From a virus, in the IMG/VR virus record IMGVR_UViG_3300025101_000182, positions 1-24,396 of that record: a stretch of DNA of 24,396 nucleotides, one strand, 5' to 3'. Position numbers and translations under genes: made by a program. How positions within the stretch are numbered: position 1 is the stretch's first letter; the number at the start of each line of letters is the position of its first letter. Under the pieces are notes generated by a model. It worked only from the letters and a program-made list of their open reading frames with translations. It searched no databases and was not told the DNA's origin. Shown piece after piece: positions 1 through 8,649 of the stretch.

Positions 1-2449
1 TATCTTGACTAACACCATTTAAATATATCCTACTATATGTTGCAGCTTTTGTTATACTATAAAACTGAAGACTTGTAGTTACCGCTGTATCAGGATTTAC
101 CTCTTCATCAGTAGGGAAAATTCCTTGAATCATACCTTGTCCTGAACCAGCAGCATCTTTTTGGATTTGTAATAAATCTGAATCAGTAGAACCTGAAGGG
201 CCTTTATCTATTTGTAATAAATTAGCAACATTATTAGTTGGATTTGCAGTTTTAGATCTAAATACAACAAAGTATGTTAATCCTTGATTATTAAGTGTAA
301 GATCTCCAAATACTGAACCATCTATAACACCACCATGTGCAGCTAGTTTACTACCCCACATATGTTCTTTACCACTTCCAGCAAAATCTCCATAGTATAA
401 ACCTGAAAGAGAATCAAGTTTCCATTTAGGTGAACTACCTGTAGCTTCTGATTTGCTTCTTAAGAAATTTCCTAATTTAGCATTTGCTGTTATTGGATTT
501 GCTTTATTATTAATTCTTGCTATAATATCTCCATTAGCTGCTACTGGTGTTGTTCCTGCAAAATCTTTGTATATTACAGTAGAATCTGTATAATCCCACC
601 ATCCTATTAAACCATTTAGTGAATCAGGTTTTAATGGAGTTAAATAATATGTTGCACTATAACTTGAATCTTCCCCAGTACATTTTGTTTTAATTTCATA
701 TTCATATTCTTTTAATGAAACTAAATTATCTAATACATAACTAAAATATATACTAGGTGGAGTCGGTTTAGCAAGAGCAACTTCATTCCATGTTCCAGAA
801 TTATCTGCTGTTCTTTCTCTCCATCTTAAAACATAAGAAACAATATCATTCTCAGGATTTAATAAATTTGGATCTTGGAATGTAAGTTTTACACTTGTTG
901 CAGATCTAAATTGTTTAAGGTGTAATGCTGGAGCTGTACAATCACATGGCAAGTCAGGATATACACATGTTTCTACAGTAGGATCTTCTACAGTAACTAG
1001 TATAGATTGTTCTGCACAACCTCCACTTGTTGTTACACAGTGACATAAATTTAATATATGATTATTATTTACAGAAGCATTTTCTATTACTATAACATAC
1101 TTACCTGATGAATCTGTAGTTAAATTTCCTCCATTCCATATAAAATCATAGAATGGCATAGGTTCTCCATTCTGATTTACAAATTTAAATGTTAATGTTT
1201 CTGTATCACATACTTCAGCACTTCCTTCACAAATACCATCTCTATTTAATGTAAATCCTTCTGGGCATTCTAAAGTTGTTGTTGAGGTTTGTGTTCTACA
1301 ACCTGGACAATCTGCTGAAAAAGGTGCTTGAGTATAAAGCGTTGAAGGGGGAGGACATGCATAAGGAGTATCTGCACTAATGTTACTGTAAAACTGATTT
1401 ACTGTATCAGTTGCAAATATTTCTGTTAATGATGATCTACCTGTAGCATTTACTATTTGAGTTTTTGTATTATCAAATATTGCACAAGCAAACATACCTA
1501 CAGCACTACCATTTCTTCCACTAACAATAAAAGTATAACACCCTGCTTCTAATGTAACAGGATATAAGAATCCTCTTGTGAATGAAAGACAATCAACACT
1601 TTCTGGACAATGTGCTCTTGTTCTATTAGTGCAACTATTAGCGGTTAACTTAACTGGAAGATTAGCTGTTGCTCCACCTGTTTGTCCATTAGCTTGAGAA
1701 ACCATTGTCATCAAAGTGCTATTATTAGACAATGATATATGAGTTGTTGTTACACCACCAGTTCTTGTTGCAAAACCAAATTGATTATCTGCTGCCATAA
1801 AAACATAATATGTTTTTGTACTTGCAACTGTTAAAGGAAAAGAAAATGATAATGTTGTATTACTAGGCCATGTAGGTTGAGGTGATCTTGCTAATGCATT
1901 AACTAAACTAGTTTCTGTTACACCTGGTATCTGCTGATTTATTGGACCATTAGTTGTTGCATCATATTGTGTCCACCAAGCTCTTGTTATAAATGTTGGA
2001 TTAGTTCCTCCACCATCAGTTCCTGATATAGCATCAAAAATAACTGGACAATCTTTACCATAACTATAATTGTTTTGAGGTCCTACATTTGTAGGTGTTC
2101 CATTAGGTAATGCAGGAGCATCTGTAAATGTATCTTGACCTACAGTAGTTGCAGTAACTGTTGCTTCACAAATTCCTAATGTAGGATTAAAAACTCCAGG
2201 TGGCTCACAATAATTTGCTACTGGATCTGCTGTATAAAATTGATTAACATCTTCTGGTAAAGGATCAATTTTTATATCTTGCCAATGACAGATATTATTT
2301 TTTAACACAGAAGCGTCTAAATCATAAGGACAACAATAGGTAATACCATACCTATCTGCTCTCATTTTTTTATAAACTTTATCTGCAAAATCAATTTTTA
2401 CATTAATCTGCTTGACTAATTCTTCATGTGTTTTTTTCTTAGTCCCCAT
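1..2449 (-). CDS. Large Cys-rich tail fibre / adhesin (partial, C-terminus off window)
   Basis: The frame is open from the ATG at 2449 to the left edge, giving at least 816 codons, so the C-terminus is missing. The protein starts with a short basic helical stretch (about residues 1-37) followed by a long Thr/Asn/Gly-rich beta region with many cysteines (about 25 in the visible part). Around residues 505-595 there is a fibronectin type III-like segment (pattern SYVLRWRERT, then LKEYEYEIKTKC). From about residue 605 the sequence looks like a LamG/concanavalin-like domain (GLIGWWDY, LTYFVVFRSK, SRIYLNG). Such domain strings are typical of phage tail fibres or adhesins that bind surface glycans. 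It starts 11 bases after the stop of the 182-residue gene and is probably co-transcribed with it. Family and receptor are not recognised; the adhesin role is inference from domains and position at the end of the structural block. Confidence 0.75.
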   Translation of the reverse strand, partial: MGTKKKTHEELVKQINVKIDFADKVYKKMRADRYGITYCCPYDLDASVLKNNICHWQDIKIDPLPEDVNQFYTADPVANYCEPPGVFNPTLGICEATVTATTVGQDTFTDAPALPNGTPTNVGPQNNYSYGKDCPVIFDAISGTDGGGTNPTFITRAWWTQYDATTNGPINQQIPGVTETSLVNALARSPQPTWPSNTTLSFSFPLTVASTKTYYVFMAADNQFGFATRTGGVTTTHISLSNNSTLMTMVSQANGQTGGATANLPVKLTANSCTNRTRAHCPESVDCLSFTRGFLYPVTLEAGCYTFIVSGRNGSAVGMFACAIFDNTKTQIVNATGRSSLTEIFATDTVNQFYSNISADTPYACPPPSTLYTQAPFSADCPGCRTQTSTTTLECPEGFTLNRDGICEGSAEVCDTETLTFKFVNQNGEPMPFYDFIWNGGNLTTDSSGKYVIVIENASVNNNHILNLCHCVTTSGGCAEQSILVTVEDPTVETCVYPDLPCDCTAPALHLKQFRSATSVKLTFQDPNLLNPENDIVSYVLRWRERTADNSGTWNEVALAKPTPPSIYFSYVLDNLVSLKEYEYEIKTKCTGEDSSYSATYYLTPLKPDSLNGLIGWWDYTDSTVIYKDFAGTTPVAANGDIIARINNKANPITANAKLGNFLRSKSEATGSSPKWKLDSLSGLYYGDFAGSGKEHMWGSKLAAHGGVIDGSVFGDLTLNNQGLTYFVVFRSKTANPTNNVANLLQIDKGPSGSTDSDLLQIQKDAAGSGQGMIQGIFPTDEEVNPDTAVTTSLQFYSITKAATYSRIYLNGVSQD

Positions 2450-2460
2450 AGTTTAAGATA

Positions 2461-3009
2461 TTAACAACAAATCGTGCAAGTAATTTTTTTTAATTTTTTC
2501 TTAGCAAAATTATATAATTCCATACCTTCATTTGGACTTTGACAAAACTCTACCTTAGCTTTTGCTGCATCTATTAATGTTCTTATATAATACATTTCAT
2601 GTAAAAGATCTTTTCTTGTAGATGAAGGTTCACACGGCTGGGCTTCTAATTCACACAATTTAGAAAAGTATTGACTTAATAGTTCTGTAGTTCTTAAATG
2701 ATTATATTCTACATATACTTTATCATTAGGTGCAACACTATATTTAATTATATAAATACCATCAGGTAATTGATTTATATTATTATTACAACCTGTTGTT
2801 TGTATACCTAGAGAACATGCATTAAAGGGCAAATTAAATTCTTCTTGTACTGTAGTTAATATTGGTGCATTAAATCCTGGAGGAGTTATAAGAAGTTCTT
2901 GACAATCCACAGGAAGCTGATCACTATATACACTTGTATCTACTACATTTAATATTGAACAATTTGCACTTTCAAGTACATCTAAGCTTAAAATGTGTTT
3001 GGAAGCCAT
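2461..3009 (-). CDS. Cys-rich structural protein of the tail module, unknown function
   Basis: This encodes 182 residues with ten cysteines, including a C-terminal CTICC. The N-terminal part (residues 1-110) is beta-like, with phrases such as VVDTSVYSDQLPVDC and LPDGIYIIKYSVAP. The C-terminal part (about 110-175) is helical and ends basic. No signal peptide or membrane segment is visible. It lies between the 460-residue structural gene and the large fibre gene, with its own AT-rich upstream region carrying the repeated TAATATACAAA motif. I think it is a small tail component or fibre adaptor, from context and from a recalled resemblance to hypothetical phage proteins that precede fibre genes. 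The exact role is unknown. Confidence 0.75.
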   Translation of the reverse strand: MASKHILSLDVLESANCSILNVVDTSVYSDQLPVDCQELLITPPGFNAPILTTVQEEFNLPFNACSLGIQTTGCNNNINQLPDGIYIIKYSVAPNDKVYVEYNHLRTTELLSQYFSKLCELEAQPCEPSSTRKDLLHEMYYIRTLIDAAKAKVEFCQSPNEGMELYNFAKKKLKKITCTICC

Positions 3010-3044
3010 ATATATTTAATTTTAAAAAGTATACTATTCATTAA

Positions 3045-3055
3045 TAATATACAAA
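3045..3055 (-). promoter_or_regulatory. Repeated AT-rich upstream motif (candidate late promoter), copy 1
   Basis: The minus strand reads TTTGTATATTA, 36 bases upstream of the ATG of the 182-residue gene and just downstream of a strong terminator. The same 11-mer occurs exactly upstream of the 460-residue gene and of the first gene of the left operon, and in a variant form upstream of the scaffold-like gene. Position and recurrence suggest a promoter element; there is no experimental support. Confidence 0.45.
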
Positions 3056-3076
3056 TTTTTCTGATTTAAATGAAAT

Positions 3077-3111
3077 AAAAAGGGGATAGAATTTAATCCA
3101 TCCCCCTTTTA
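3077..3111 (-). terminator. Rho-independent terminator after the 460-residue structural gene
   Basis: On the minus strand AAAAGGGG pairs with CCCCTTTT, with a further AT/AT pair beyond one bulged G, an AT-rich loop, and a run of five T followed by ATTT. It starts about 25 bases after the stop codon at 3136. This is a textbook intrinsic terminator and isolates the upstream gene from the fibre genes, which have their own promoter-like motif. Confidence 0.8.
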
Positions 3112-3135
3112 GTTTATAGATATATAGAAATACTA

Positions 3136-4518
3136 TTAAATATCTCCACCCTTATCAATAAGATCAGCAACAGATGTTACTACACCTGATCCATCAAACT
3201 TAGTTACACCAGCATCAATTGCAAGTGCTAACCAGTCAGCATCAAGAGATGATAATTCACCAGTACATTTAACATATACTTTGTAGTGATATTGATCATT
3301 ATCAAATACTCCTGATGGATTATTAAATCTAGGAACATTGTGTAATAAATGGTAAACTTTAAATGCACCATTACATGTACTTGTTGTAGCGTCTCTACCT
3401 AATTCAGTTACAATACCTGACATACCTTCTTGCTCTCTAAATCTACTAGAGTCTCTATTTCCTTGGTTATAAGGAGATTGTCTGTAGTTTTCAGTAAGTA
3501 AGATGTCATTAATAGCTGTATCAGAAGAAGTTCTTCTTTGTTTAAAGTCAGTAGATGATTCAATAACAAACCCTTGACAAGCAACACATGGGTTACCTAC
3601 CTCATCTTGTAAATCAACCATTACTTTAAGACCTCCTAATAAGTAAAAGTCTCTAGTATCAAATGAACAAGAAGAGAATTGAGTTTGTAATTCACAACTA
3701 GTTTTAAGTGTAATAGTAACTTTGTATAGTGTATCAACTAACCAAGTACCGTCACCATTAATACCAGCTGCACCACCTGCATAAATTGCATTTTCTTGTG
3801 CAACAGTTGGAGCAGCATAAGCACCACCACCCACAGATTGTGTTAATGTAGCTGTTCCAAATTGTGATAAAATAGGATCATTATTAAATTGATCTCTTAA
3901 GTTAGCAGCAACAATAGATGGAGCAATACCAACTTTACCAGAAGCTTGCTCAACACAACACATGTCAACACCATTAGCTGGAATTGTTACAACAGTACCT
4001 GGAGTTGATTGATTTTCTGATAATTGATTTTCTTGTACCATTGGAAGTGAGCCAGACAAAGAAGCATAAGCATTGTGATTTAATAATCTTAATGCTGCAG
4101 TTCCTTTAATGTCTACTCTAAATATTGGATCAGTACCACAAGGGAAACAAGATTGGTTTGCTAGAGTAGGTTTAATAATGATATTAGCAGTTCCTGCAGT
4201 TTCATTATTACACTCTGTAATCCACATATCAGAAATGTATTTTTTCATTATCATTTTTGATTTGTGAGACTCAGCATAACCACCATGTCCTGGGTTATTA
4301 CCAATTTTGTCATTTACTTGGAAAGAAGATTGTGCTAAATAAAAACCGCCAGCATGACCAGCAACTCCTAAAGCATTCAAAACCTTATAACCTGAATCTA
4401 CAATTGCAAATTCACCCAAAGCACCACCACCACCTAAGTCTGCAGTAGTCTCTGTAATTGTTTGATTATGCGTTTTAGCATAAAATGCTTTGCTAAACGC
4501 ATGATTAAAATAAGCCAT
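3136..4518 (-). CDS. Abundant structural protein, tail-module candidate
   Basis: This encodes 460 residues with a Gly/Ala-rich N-terminus (GGGGALGEF near residue 30), mixed beta content, and eleven cysteines including SCFPC, MCC and CVAC. A charged stretch around residues 340-370 (ENYRQSPYNQGNRDSS) looks like a surface loop. The gene has a repeated promoter-like motif and a palindrome upstream and a strong terminator downstream, so it is set up as its own transcription unit, as expected for a protein made in large amounts. Its place between connector-type genes and the fibre module suggests a tail tube, tail shaft or major tail-associated protein. I do not recognise a named family. The AT-rich leader has no Shine-Dalgarno sequence. 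Confidence 0.75.
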   Translation of the reverse strand: MAYFNHAFSKAFYAKTHNQTITETTADLGGGGALGEFAIVDSGYKVLNALGVAGHAGGFYLAQSSFQVNDKIGNNPGHGGYAESHKSKMIMKKYISDMWITECNNETAGTANIIIKPTLANQSCFPCGTDPIFRVDIKGTAALRLLNHNAYASLSGSLPMVQENQLSENQSTPGTVVTIPANGVDMCCVEQASGKVGIAPSIVAANLRDQFNNDPILSQFGTATLTQSVGGGAYAAPTVAQENAIYAGGAAGINGDGTWLVDTLYKVTITLKTSCELQTQFSSCSFDTRDFYLLGGLKVMVDLQDEVGNPCVACQGFVIESSTDFKQRRTSSDTAINDILLTENYRQSPYNQGNRDSSRFREQEGMSGIVTELGRDATTSTCNGAFKVYHLLHNVPRFNNPSGVFDNDQYHYKVYVKCTGELSSLDADWLALAIDAGVTKFDGSGVVTSVADLIDKGGDI

Positions 4519-4561
4519 AATTTCTTAATTTTAAAAGTTAATAAATATTGATATATATAAT

Positions 4562-4578
4562 TGTACCAACGTGGTACA
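4562..4578. repeat. Short perfect inverted repeat (possible operator or leader hairpin)
   Basis: TGTACCA and TGGTACA are perfect inverted arms around a 3-base centre (ACG). The site lies between the promoter-like motif at 4583-4593 and the start of the 460-residue gene at 4518, where an operator or a 5'-leader hairpin would act. Confidence 0.4.
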
Positions 4579-4582
4579 TAAT

Positions 4583-4593
4583 TAATATACAAA
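4583..4593 (-). promoter_or_regulatory. Repeated AT-rich upstream motif (candidate late promoter), copy 2
   Basis: The minus strand reads TTTGTATATTA, identical to the copies at 3045 and 21432, 65 bases upstream of the 460-residue gene start. It falls in the 99-base gap between that gene and the upstream connector gene. Confidence 0.45.
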
Positions 4594-4617
4594 ATAATTC
4601 AAACTTTACCTCATATA

Positions 4618-5340
4618 TTAATTATTTTTTTCTGATGATGCAGAACCTCTAATATATTGATTTGCATCATTAATGTCACCTGCAATAATACTACAAGCTT
4701 CATCAATTATTAATTCTACAACATCATCTTTAAATTCACAAATAACATCTGCAGCAGAAGTTACTAATGTATAAGGATCTACACAACCTTCAATTTGTAT
4801 CATCCTTGGTCTTCTATAGTAACTTAATACTGGATTAATTATGTCAAAGTCTTTTTTATAAATCCTTATTGTATTAGACTGCATAGTACAATATGTTTCA
4901 CCCCAGTCAAAATCTGGTTGTTTAAGTGGATCACGCATGTATAAATCTATATTTGCTTCTTCTGCTAAATATACAGTCATATCCCTTCCGTTACCTCTTT
5001 TGTCTACTGGACAACATTTAGTTGCAGCATCTGTACTTACTTTTTTAAATTCTAAATAATCAGTAGGAAAATTAGTTGATTCAACAAAATCTCCTTCATC
5101 TGTAAATAAAATTCCTAATTCATTCAATAAGGGTTGAAGATCATCTATACGTCTCTTAGACATTTCATCACCTTCTTTGTACATATTGTTACCATGCAAT
5201 TGTCTCCTACACCACTCTATTTGTGCTTTATTAAAAGCTTCAACAATTTGCCAGCATTCTATATTATCATAATCATTGCTAGCTAATTTATTTAGCCTTT
5301 GTCTAAATTTTATTTGTAATGTAGTATTATTAATTGCCAT
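4618..5340 (-). CDS. Head-tail connector / adaptor candidate
   Basis: This encodes 240 residues. The N-terminal helical part reads RLNKLASNDYDNIECWQIV and continues AFNKAQIEWCRRQ, a pattern I recall from a conserved crAss-like protein encoded a little downstream of the major capsid gene and thought to sit at the portal-tail junction. A beta-rich middle part (about 100-200) and a short helical C-terminus follow. It starts 7 bases after the stop of the 361-residue gene. The connector role is inference from resemblance and order; no enzyme motif is visible. Confidence 0.7.
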   Translation of the reverse strand: MAINNTTLQIKFRQRLNKLASNDYDNIECWQIVEAFNKAQIEWCRRQLHGNNMYKEGDEMSKRRIDDLQPLLNELGILFTDEGDFVESTNFPTDYLEFKKVSTDAATKCCPVDKRGNGRDMTVYLAEEANIDLYMRDPLKQPDFDWGETYCTMQSNTIRIYKKDFDIINPVLSYYRRPRMIQIEGCVDPYTLVTSAADVICEFKDDVVELIIDEACSIIAGDINDANQYIRGSASSEKNN

Positions 5341-5347
5341 AACTTAA

Positions 5348-6433
5348 TTACATTTTCCAGTAGTATTCAACTTGACTCATTAAAGATAATAAATGTTCTT
5401 CATTTAATGGATTCTTTAACCATTCTACACTTTGTGCAGAAGTTTTACCCATCTTAATTGATCCAAAATAAATCCATCCATCTGCTTTGTTTGATATTAA
5501 ACTATAACCAGATGCATCTTTTATAATAGCTCTTAGTTTTAAATCTTCCATACTTTCTCTAGAAGCATCTAAAAATGATTGAGCTGCTCTTGTTTGATTT
5601 CTTTCAGAACCTTCTCCATGAATAAACTTATCCATATTTTCATATATTACATCATTAGCTGTAGAGTTATTGTACTGTGTACTATTTGCATCTACAATTT
5701 TAGCAACGTAAAATAACTTTCTATTTTCAGTATCATACATAGTTGTTAATGCTGCTAATGATCTATTTCTTAATTTAGATAATTCAGTTCTTGTACTTAC
5801 TGTATCTTCTAGTTTATCTAAATAAAATTTACAACCAGGTGTTGCTTTTGCGCTTCTTAAATTAGGAGCTACAATTGAAAAACCACCTGCTTCTATTGCA
5901 TATAATTTAATTAGATCATAAGGATCAGTTGAAGGATCTAAATATAATGGATCATTACTTAACCTTAAGCTTATTTTACTCCAAAAGTCATGATTATCAT
6001 GTCTTAATAATTTTACTTTATTCCAGAACTCTGGATCTTTTGGATCAATAATATTTGCAGCTAAATCTCTTTCTAATGTAGCTACTGCAGTTCTAATTTC
6101 TCTTATTTTACCTTCTCTTTTATCAGCAGAAAGTTTTCTTACTTCAGGTGCAAATTCATTCAAACCAGTTACATATCTTTTAATTCCATTGACTTCAAGA
6201 CATGATAACTCTTCTTGATGAATTACTCCTTCAAAAAGTGACATACCATAATTTTCTAAACCCATGTTTTCCATGTCTCTATTAAAATAGGTACGTATTG
6301 CAATTGATTGATTTTTTCCTTGTTGATACTTCTCAATCATTGTTTCCATCCTTATTGCTTCTTCAGTATAAGTTGGAGTTGTAGAAATTATTGATTCTAC
6401 TTCTTCATTTTTTGTGACTTTTTTCTTTGCCAT
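5348..6433 (-). CDS. Conserved structural-block protein, function unknown
   Basis: This encodes 361 residues with a Lys/Glu-rich N-terminus, a mostly helical middle (about residues 90-170, including IREIRTAVATLERDL) and an alpha/beta C-terminal half ending in YYWKM. It sits directly after the major capsid gene and before the connector candidate, so it is probably a head-completion or head-tail joining component, or a non-virion assembly factor. The leader carries the 10-base AAAACC-type element shared with two other genes and has no Shine-Dalgarno sequence. Confidence 0.65.
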   Translation of the reverse strand: MAKKKVTKNEEVESIISTTPTYTEEAIRMETMIEKYQQGKNQSIAIRTYFNRDMENMGLENYGMSLFEGVIHQEELSCLEVNGIKRYVTGLNEFAPEVRKLSADKREGKIREIRTAVATLERDLAANIIDPKDPEFWNKVKLLRHDNHDFWSKISLRLSNDPLYLDPSTDPYDLIKLYAIEAGGFSIVAPNLRSAKATPGCKFYLDKLEDTVSTRTELSKLRNRSLAALTTMYDTENRKLFYVAKIVDANSTQYNNSTANDVIYENMDKFIHGEGSERNQTRAAQSFLDASRESMEDLKLRAIIKDASGYSLISNKADGWIYFGSIKMGKTSAQSVEWLKNPLNEEHLLSLMSQVEYYWKM

Positions 6434-6438
6434 TTTGT

Positions 6439-6448
6439 TTTGGTTTTA
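6439..6448 (-). promoter_or_regulatory. Shared gene-leader element TAAAACCAAA, copy 1
   Basis: The minus strand reads TAAAACCAAA, 5 bases upstream of the ATG at 6433. The same 10-mer lies just upstream of the starts at 9951 and 15376. It may replace a Shine-Dalgarno site as an A-rich translation enhancer, as is common in Bacteroidota leaders. Confidence 0.35.
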
Positions 6449-6470
6449 GTGTTAATTAATAAATGATATA

Positions 6471-6494
6471 AGGAGGGAGTAAAAACCCCCTCCT
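6471..6494 (-). terminator. Candidate terminator after the major capsid gene
   Basis: On the minus strand AGGAGGG pairs with CCCTCCT around a 10-base loop and is followed by TATATCATTT. The stem is GC-rich in very AT-rich DNA and starts 17 bases after the capsid stop codon. The U-run is imperfect, so it may terminate only partly or protect the 3' end of the capsid mRNA. Confidence 0.55.
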
Positions 6495-6510
6495 CAATCA
6501 TAAATAAATA

Positions 6511-8145
6511 TTAGAATGATCCTCCCGTTACTGGGTTTTTCATTACAATTTTAAGAACTTTAGTTGGATCCTTTACCCATATAGACGGCATGGTTTGAGT
6601 CATATAAACTCTATAACCATTAAATTGTCCAGATGAGTTAAACCCTTGAGTTCTACCCATATAGTCCATAGTACCATTTTGGTAGAACCACTTCAGTTGA
6701 TTATCCCAAGAAAGTTTCAACAAGTGAATGTTGTCATTTCCAGAATCAGTTACATCAAAAATGATAAAGCTATAAGAGCTTAAAGGTCTTCCATCAATAA
6801 GTGGATTCTCAATATCATTAGTATGTAAGTTATCAAATGCAGGATTCAATACAAATCTAACGTTAGCCAAGAAAGGAATAACATAAGAAGTGAATGCATA
6901 TCCAAATCCTAAGTCCATTCCAGAACCAGTAACCATACCAATTTGATCAGTATTTGTTACATATGCACTACCTAATCCAGCAGCTTCTTTAGCAATTGCA
7001 TCATTTACAAGCTTCATACCACCAATACCTGTTTGTACAATTAATGTACGTTTTGGATCTGGTCCTTCTAATTCAACTTTACCTTGGTAGAAGTTGTATA
7101 ATTCAGTCTTGAACATATCCAAGCTGAAAGAAGATTTGTTATAAATTCTCTTGTAAGAGTTGTCTAATTGCTTCCAAAGACCTACTGACATTCTGATGTC
7201 ATCTGGTCCGTCTTGTCTTACTCTACCTCCGTGTCCCCACATTAAGTATGTTTCAATGTCACTTGCAATTTTGTTCAAGTGAGCAGCTTCAAGATTAGTT
7301 AAGAATGTTCTTGATAAGTTTCCATTATCAAAAGCTCTCTTTACATAATCAGCTCCCATGATTTCAACCATACTTTCTAATGAAGATACTGAAGGATCTA
7401 CGTCTTGATCAAAAGTTCTCCAAATCTCTGTAACTGGAATAGAACCGTCAGCATTCATTCCTCCTTTAAGCATTAAATCTGCTCTTGAAGAAATAGAATA
7501 GTGAACGTGTGCTTCTGCTCCTCCTACAAAGTTGTAGAACTCACGGAAACCTGTTCCTGTTTCTAGATCTGAAAATCTTTCACCGTACTCACCACGTGCA
7601 GAACCTTTTCTAAAGAATTTAGTTCCTGACACTAAGTACTTATCTGCTAGACCTGCTGTATTATCACTGTTAACAAGTTGTACAGTATAAACAAATCCGT
7701 CACCTGAAGGAAGAATATCCTCTGCAGTAACGTAAAGTTCTTTACCGTTGTACTTGTCATAGGTAATAATATCACCATGTCCAAATGTTCTCTTGTTTAA
7801 GAGAATCTTAAATGTTTGACCATCTACACCTCTAGTAGTTCCTGCAGCGTCAGTAACGCCATCAATCTTACCTAAAGAATATGGAAGGTCTTGTGCAATA
7901 GGAGTTTGCCATTTATACTCACCTCTAGCATTATCCACCATAATTGTATTCTGTCCACCAAATGAAGCTAATTGATACAATGGCATTTCTACCTTTTGTG
8001 TCATTGCCCATAAATCAACAGGACCCATATCCATAGGTTCTGCAGATCCTAACATTTGTGTTAGGTGGTAAGAATCAATATGTGAACTAGCTTTGTAGTT
8101 AGTATCTCTAAGGAAAATCCCATTATTTAAAACTGGAGTTGCCAT
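6511..8145 (-). CDS. Major capsid protein
   Basis: This encodes 544 residues and is the best major capsid candidate: no membrane segments, balanced composition, the usual size for crAss-like HK97-fold capsid proteins (about 490-550), and a position after TerL, portal, a scaffold-like protein and a small decoration-like protein. Visible phrases include an N-terminal SSHIDSYHLTQMLGSAEP, a charged region near residues 175-200 (FRKGSARGEYGERF, possible E-loop) and a long mixed helix/strand region with ETYLMWGHGGRVRQDG. A GC-rich terminator follows. The leader carries a 14-base element shared only with the neighbouring 128-residue gene. Codons are of the type common in highly expressed genes here. 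The fold is inferred from context and resemblance. Confidence 0.8.
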   Translation of the reverse strand: MATPVLNNGIFLRDTNYKASSHIDSYHLTQMLGSAEPMDMGPVDLWAMTQKVEMPLYQLASFGGQNTIMVDNARGEYKWQTPIAQDLPYSLGKIDGVTDAAGTTRGVDGQTFKILLNKRTFGHGDIITYDKYNGKELYVTAEDILPSGDGFVYTVQLVNSDNTAGLADKYLVSGTKFFRKGSARGEYGERFSDLETGTGFREFYNFVGGAEAHVHYSISSRADLMLKGGMNADGSIPVTEIWRTFDQDVDPSVSSLESMVEIMGADYVKRAFDNGNLSRTFLTNLEAAHLNKIASDIETYLMWGHGGRVRQDGPDDIRMSVGLWKQLDNSYKRIYNKSSFSLDMFKTELYNFYQGKVELEGPDPKRTLIVQTGIGGMKLVNDAIAKEAAGLGSAYVTNTDQIGMVTGSGMDLGFGYAFTSYVIPFLANVRFVLNPAFDNLHTNDIENPLIDGRPLSSYSFIIFDVTDSGNDNIHLLKLSWDNQLKWFYQNGTMDYMGRTQGFNSSGQFNGYRVYMTQTMPSIWVKDPTKVLKIVMKNPVTGGSF

Positions 8146-8166
8146 AATTGATTGTTTTTAGTTTAG

Positions 8167-8180
8167 TTAATATTCAGTTT
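8167..8180 (-). repeat. 14-base leader repeat upstream of the capsid gene
   Basis: The minus strand reads AAACTGAATATTAA, 22 bases upstream of the capsid ATG. An identical copy lies 20 bases upstream of the 128-residue gene (8620-8633). Conserved sequence and conserved spacing suggest a shared leader or translation element, or a -10-type promoter. Confidence 0.45.
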
Positions 8181-8213
8181 AAATTATTTGTTGACTTTTA
8201 TTTTTTTAATTCT

Positions 8214-8600
8214 TTATGCACCTAATACATATGTTACTATGAATCTAAGGTCACCACCTGTAGAAAATACAGAACCTACTGGAGATATAGCAAGTTTACT
8301 TAAGCCTTTACATTTTCCAGCTTTCAATGTACCTGTTATTACATTTTCTGCAGTACCTATGTGCGTACTACTGTAGGTAGTTATCTCTATACTGTTTGTA
8401 CCATCTTCAAGTGATAGTTTAATACCACCACTAGCTCCACCTGGAGCAGTTCTAACATACATCACTATTCCTGTAACAATTGCATTATCAGGTAGTTCAA
8501 AGCTGTCTTTAATATTGGCTTGTGTGCCAGTAGCACCTGCACCGTCTGCTGCAAATTCCCATTTACATGATGTTGTGTGAGTTTTTGGATTTTTTGCCAT
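8214..8600 (-). CDS. Head decoration / head-fibre-like protein
   Basis: This encodes 128 residues, almost entirely predicted beta strands with Gly/Thr/Ser-rich turns. The phrase FELPDNAIVTGIVMYVRT is typical of small jelly-roll decoration or head-fibre proteins of tailed phages, in which a conserved LPDNA-IV segment starts the core. It lies directly before the major capsid gene and shares its unusual leader repeat, which suggests matched high expression. The decoration role is inference from fold and location. Confidence 0.65.
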   Translation of the reverse strand: MAKNPKTHTTSCKWEFAADGAGATGTQANIKDSFELPDNAIVTGIVMYVRTAPGGASGGIKLSLEDGTNSIEITTYSSTHIGTAENVITGTLKAGKCKGLSKLAISPVGSVFSTGGDLRFIVTYVLGA

Positions 8601-8619
8601 GATTTCAAATTTTAATTAA

Positions 8620-8633
8620 TTAATATTCAGTTT
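8620..8633 (-). repeat. 14-base leader repeat upstream of the decoration gene
   Basis: The minus strand reads AAACTGAATATTAA, identical to the copy at 8167-8180 and placed at nearly the same distance from the start codon (20 against 22 bases). Confidence 0.45.
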
Positions 8634-8649
8634 ATGTTTGTTGTTTTAT

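Noticed and set aside
4257-4448. Plus-strand frame rich in His and Gln
   Set aside because: It is a shadow of the Gly/Ala-rich region of the 460-residue structural gene on the other strand.
8188-8376. Plus-strand frame opposite the decoration gene
   Set aside because: It runs opposite a clear beta-rich virion gene and has no supporting context.
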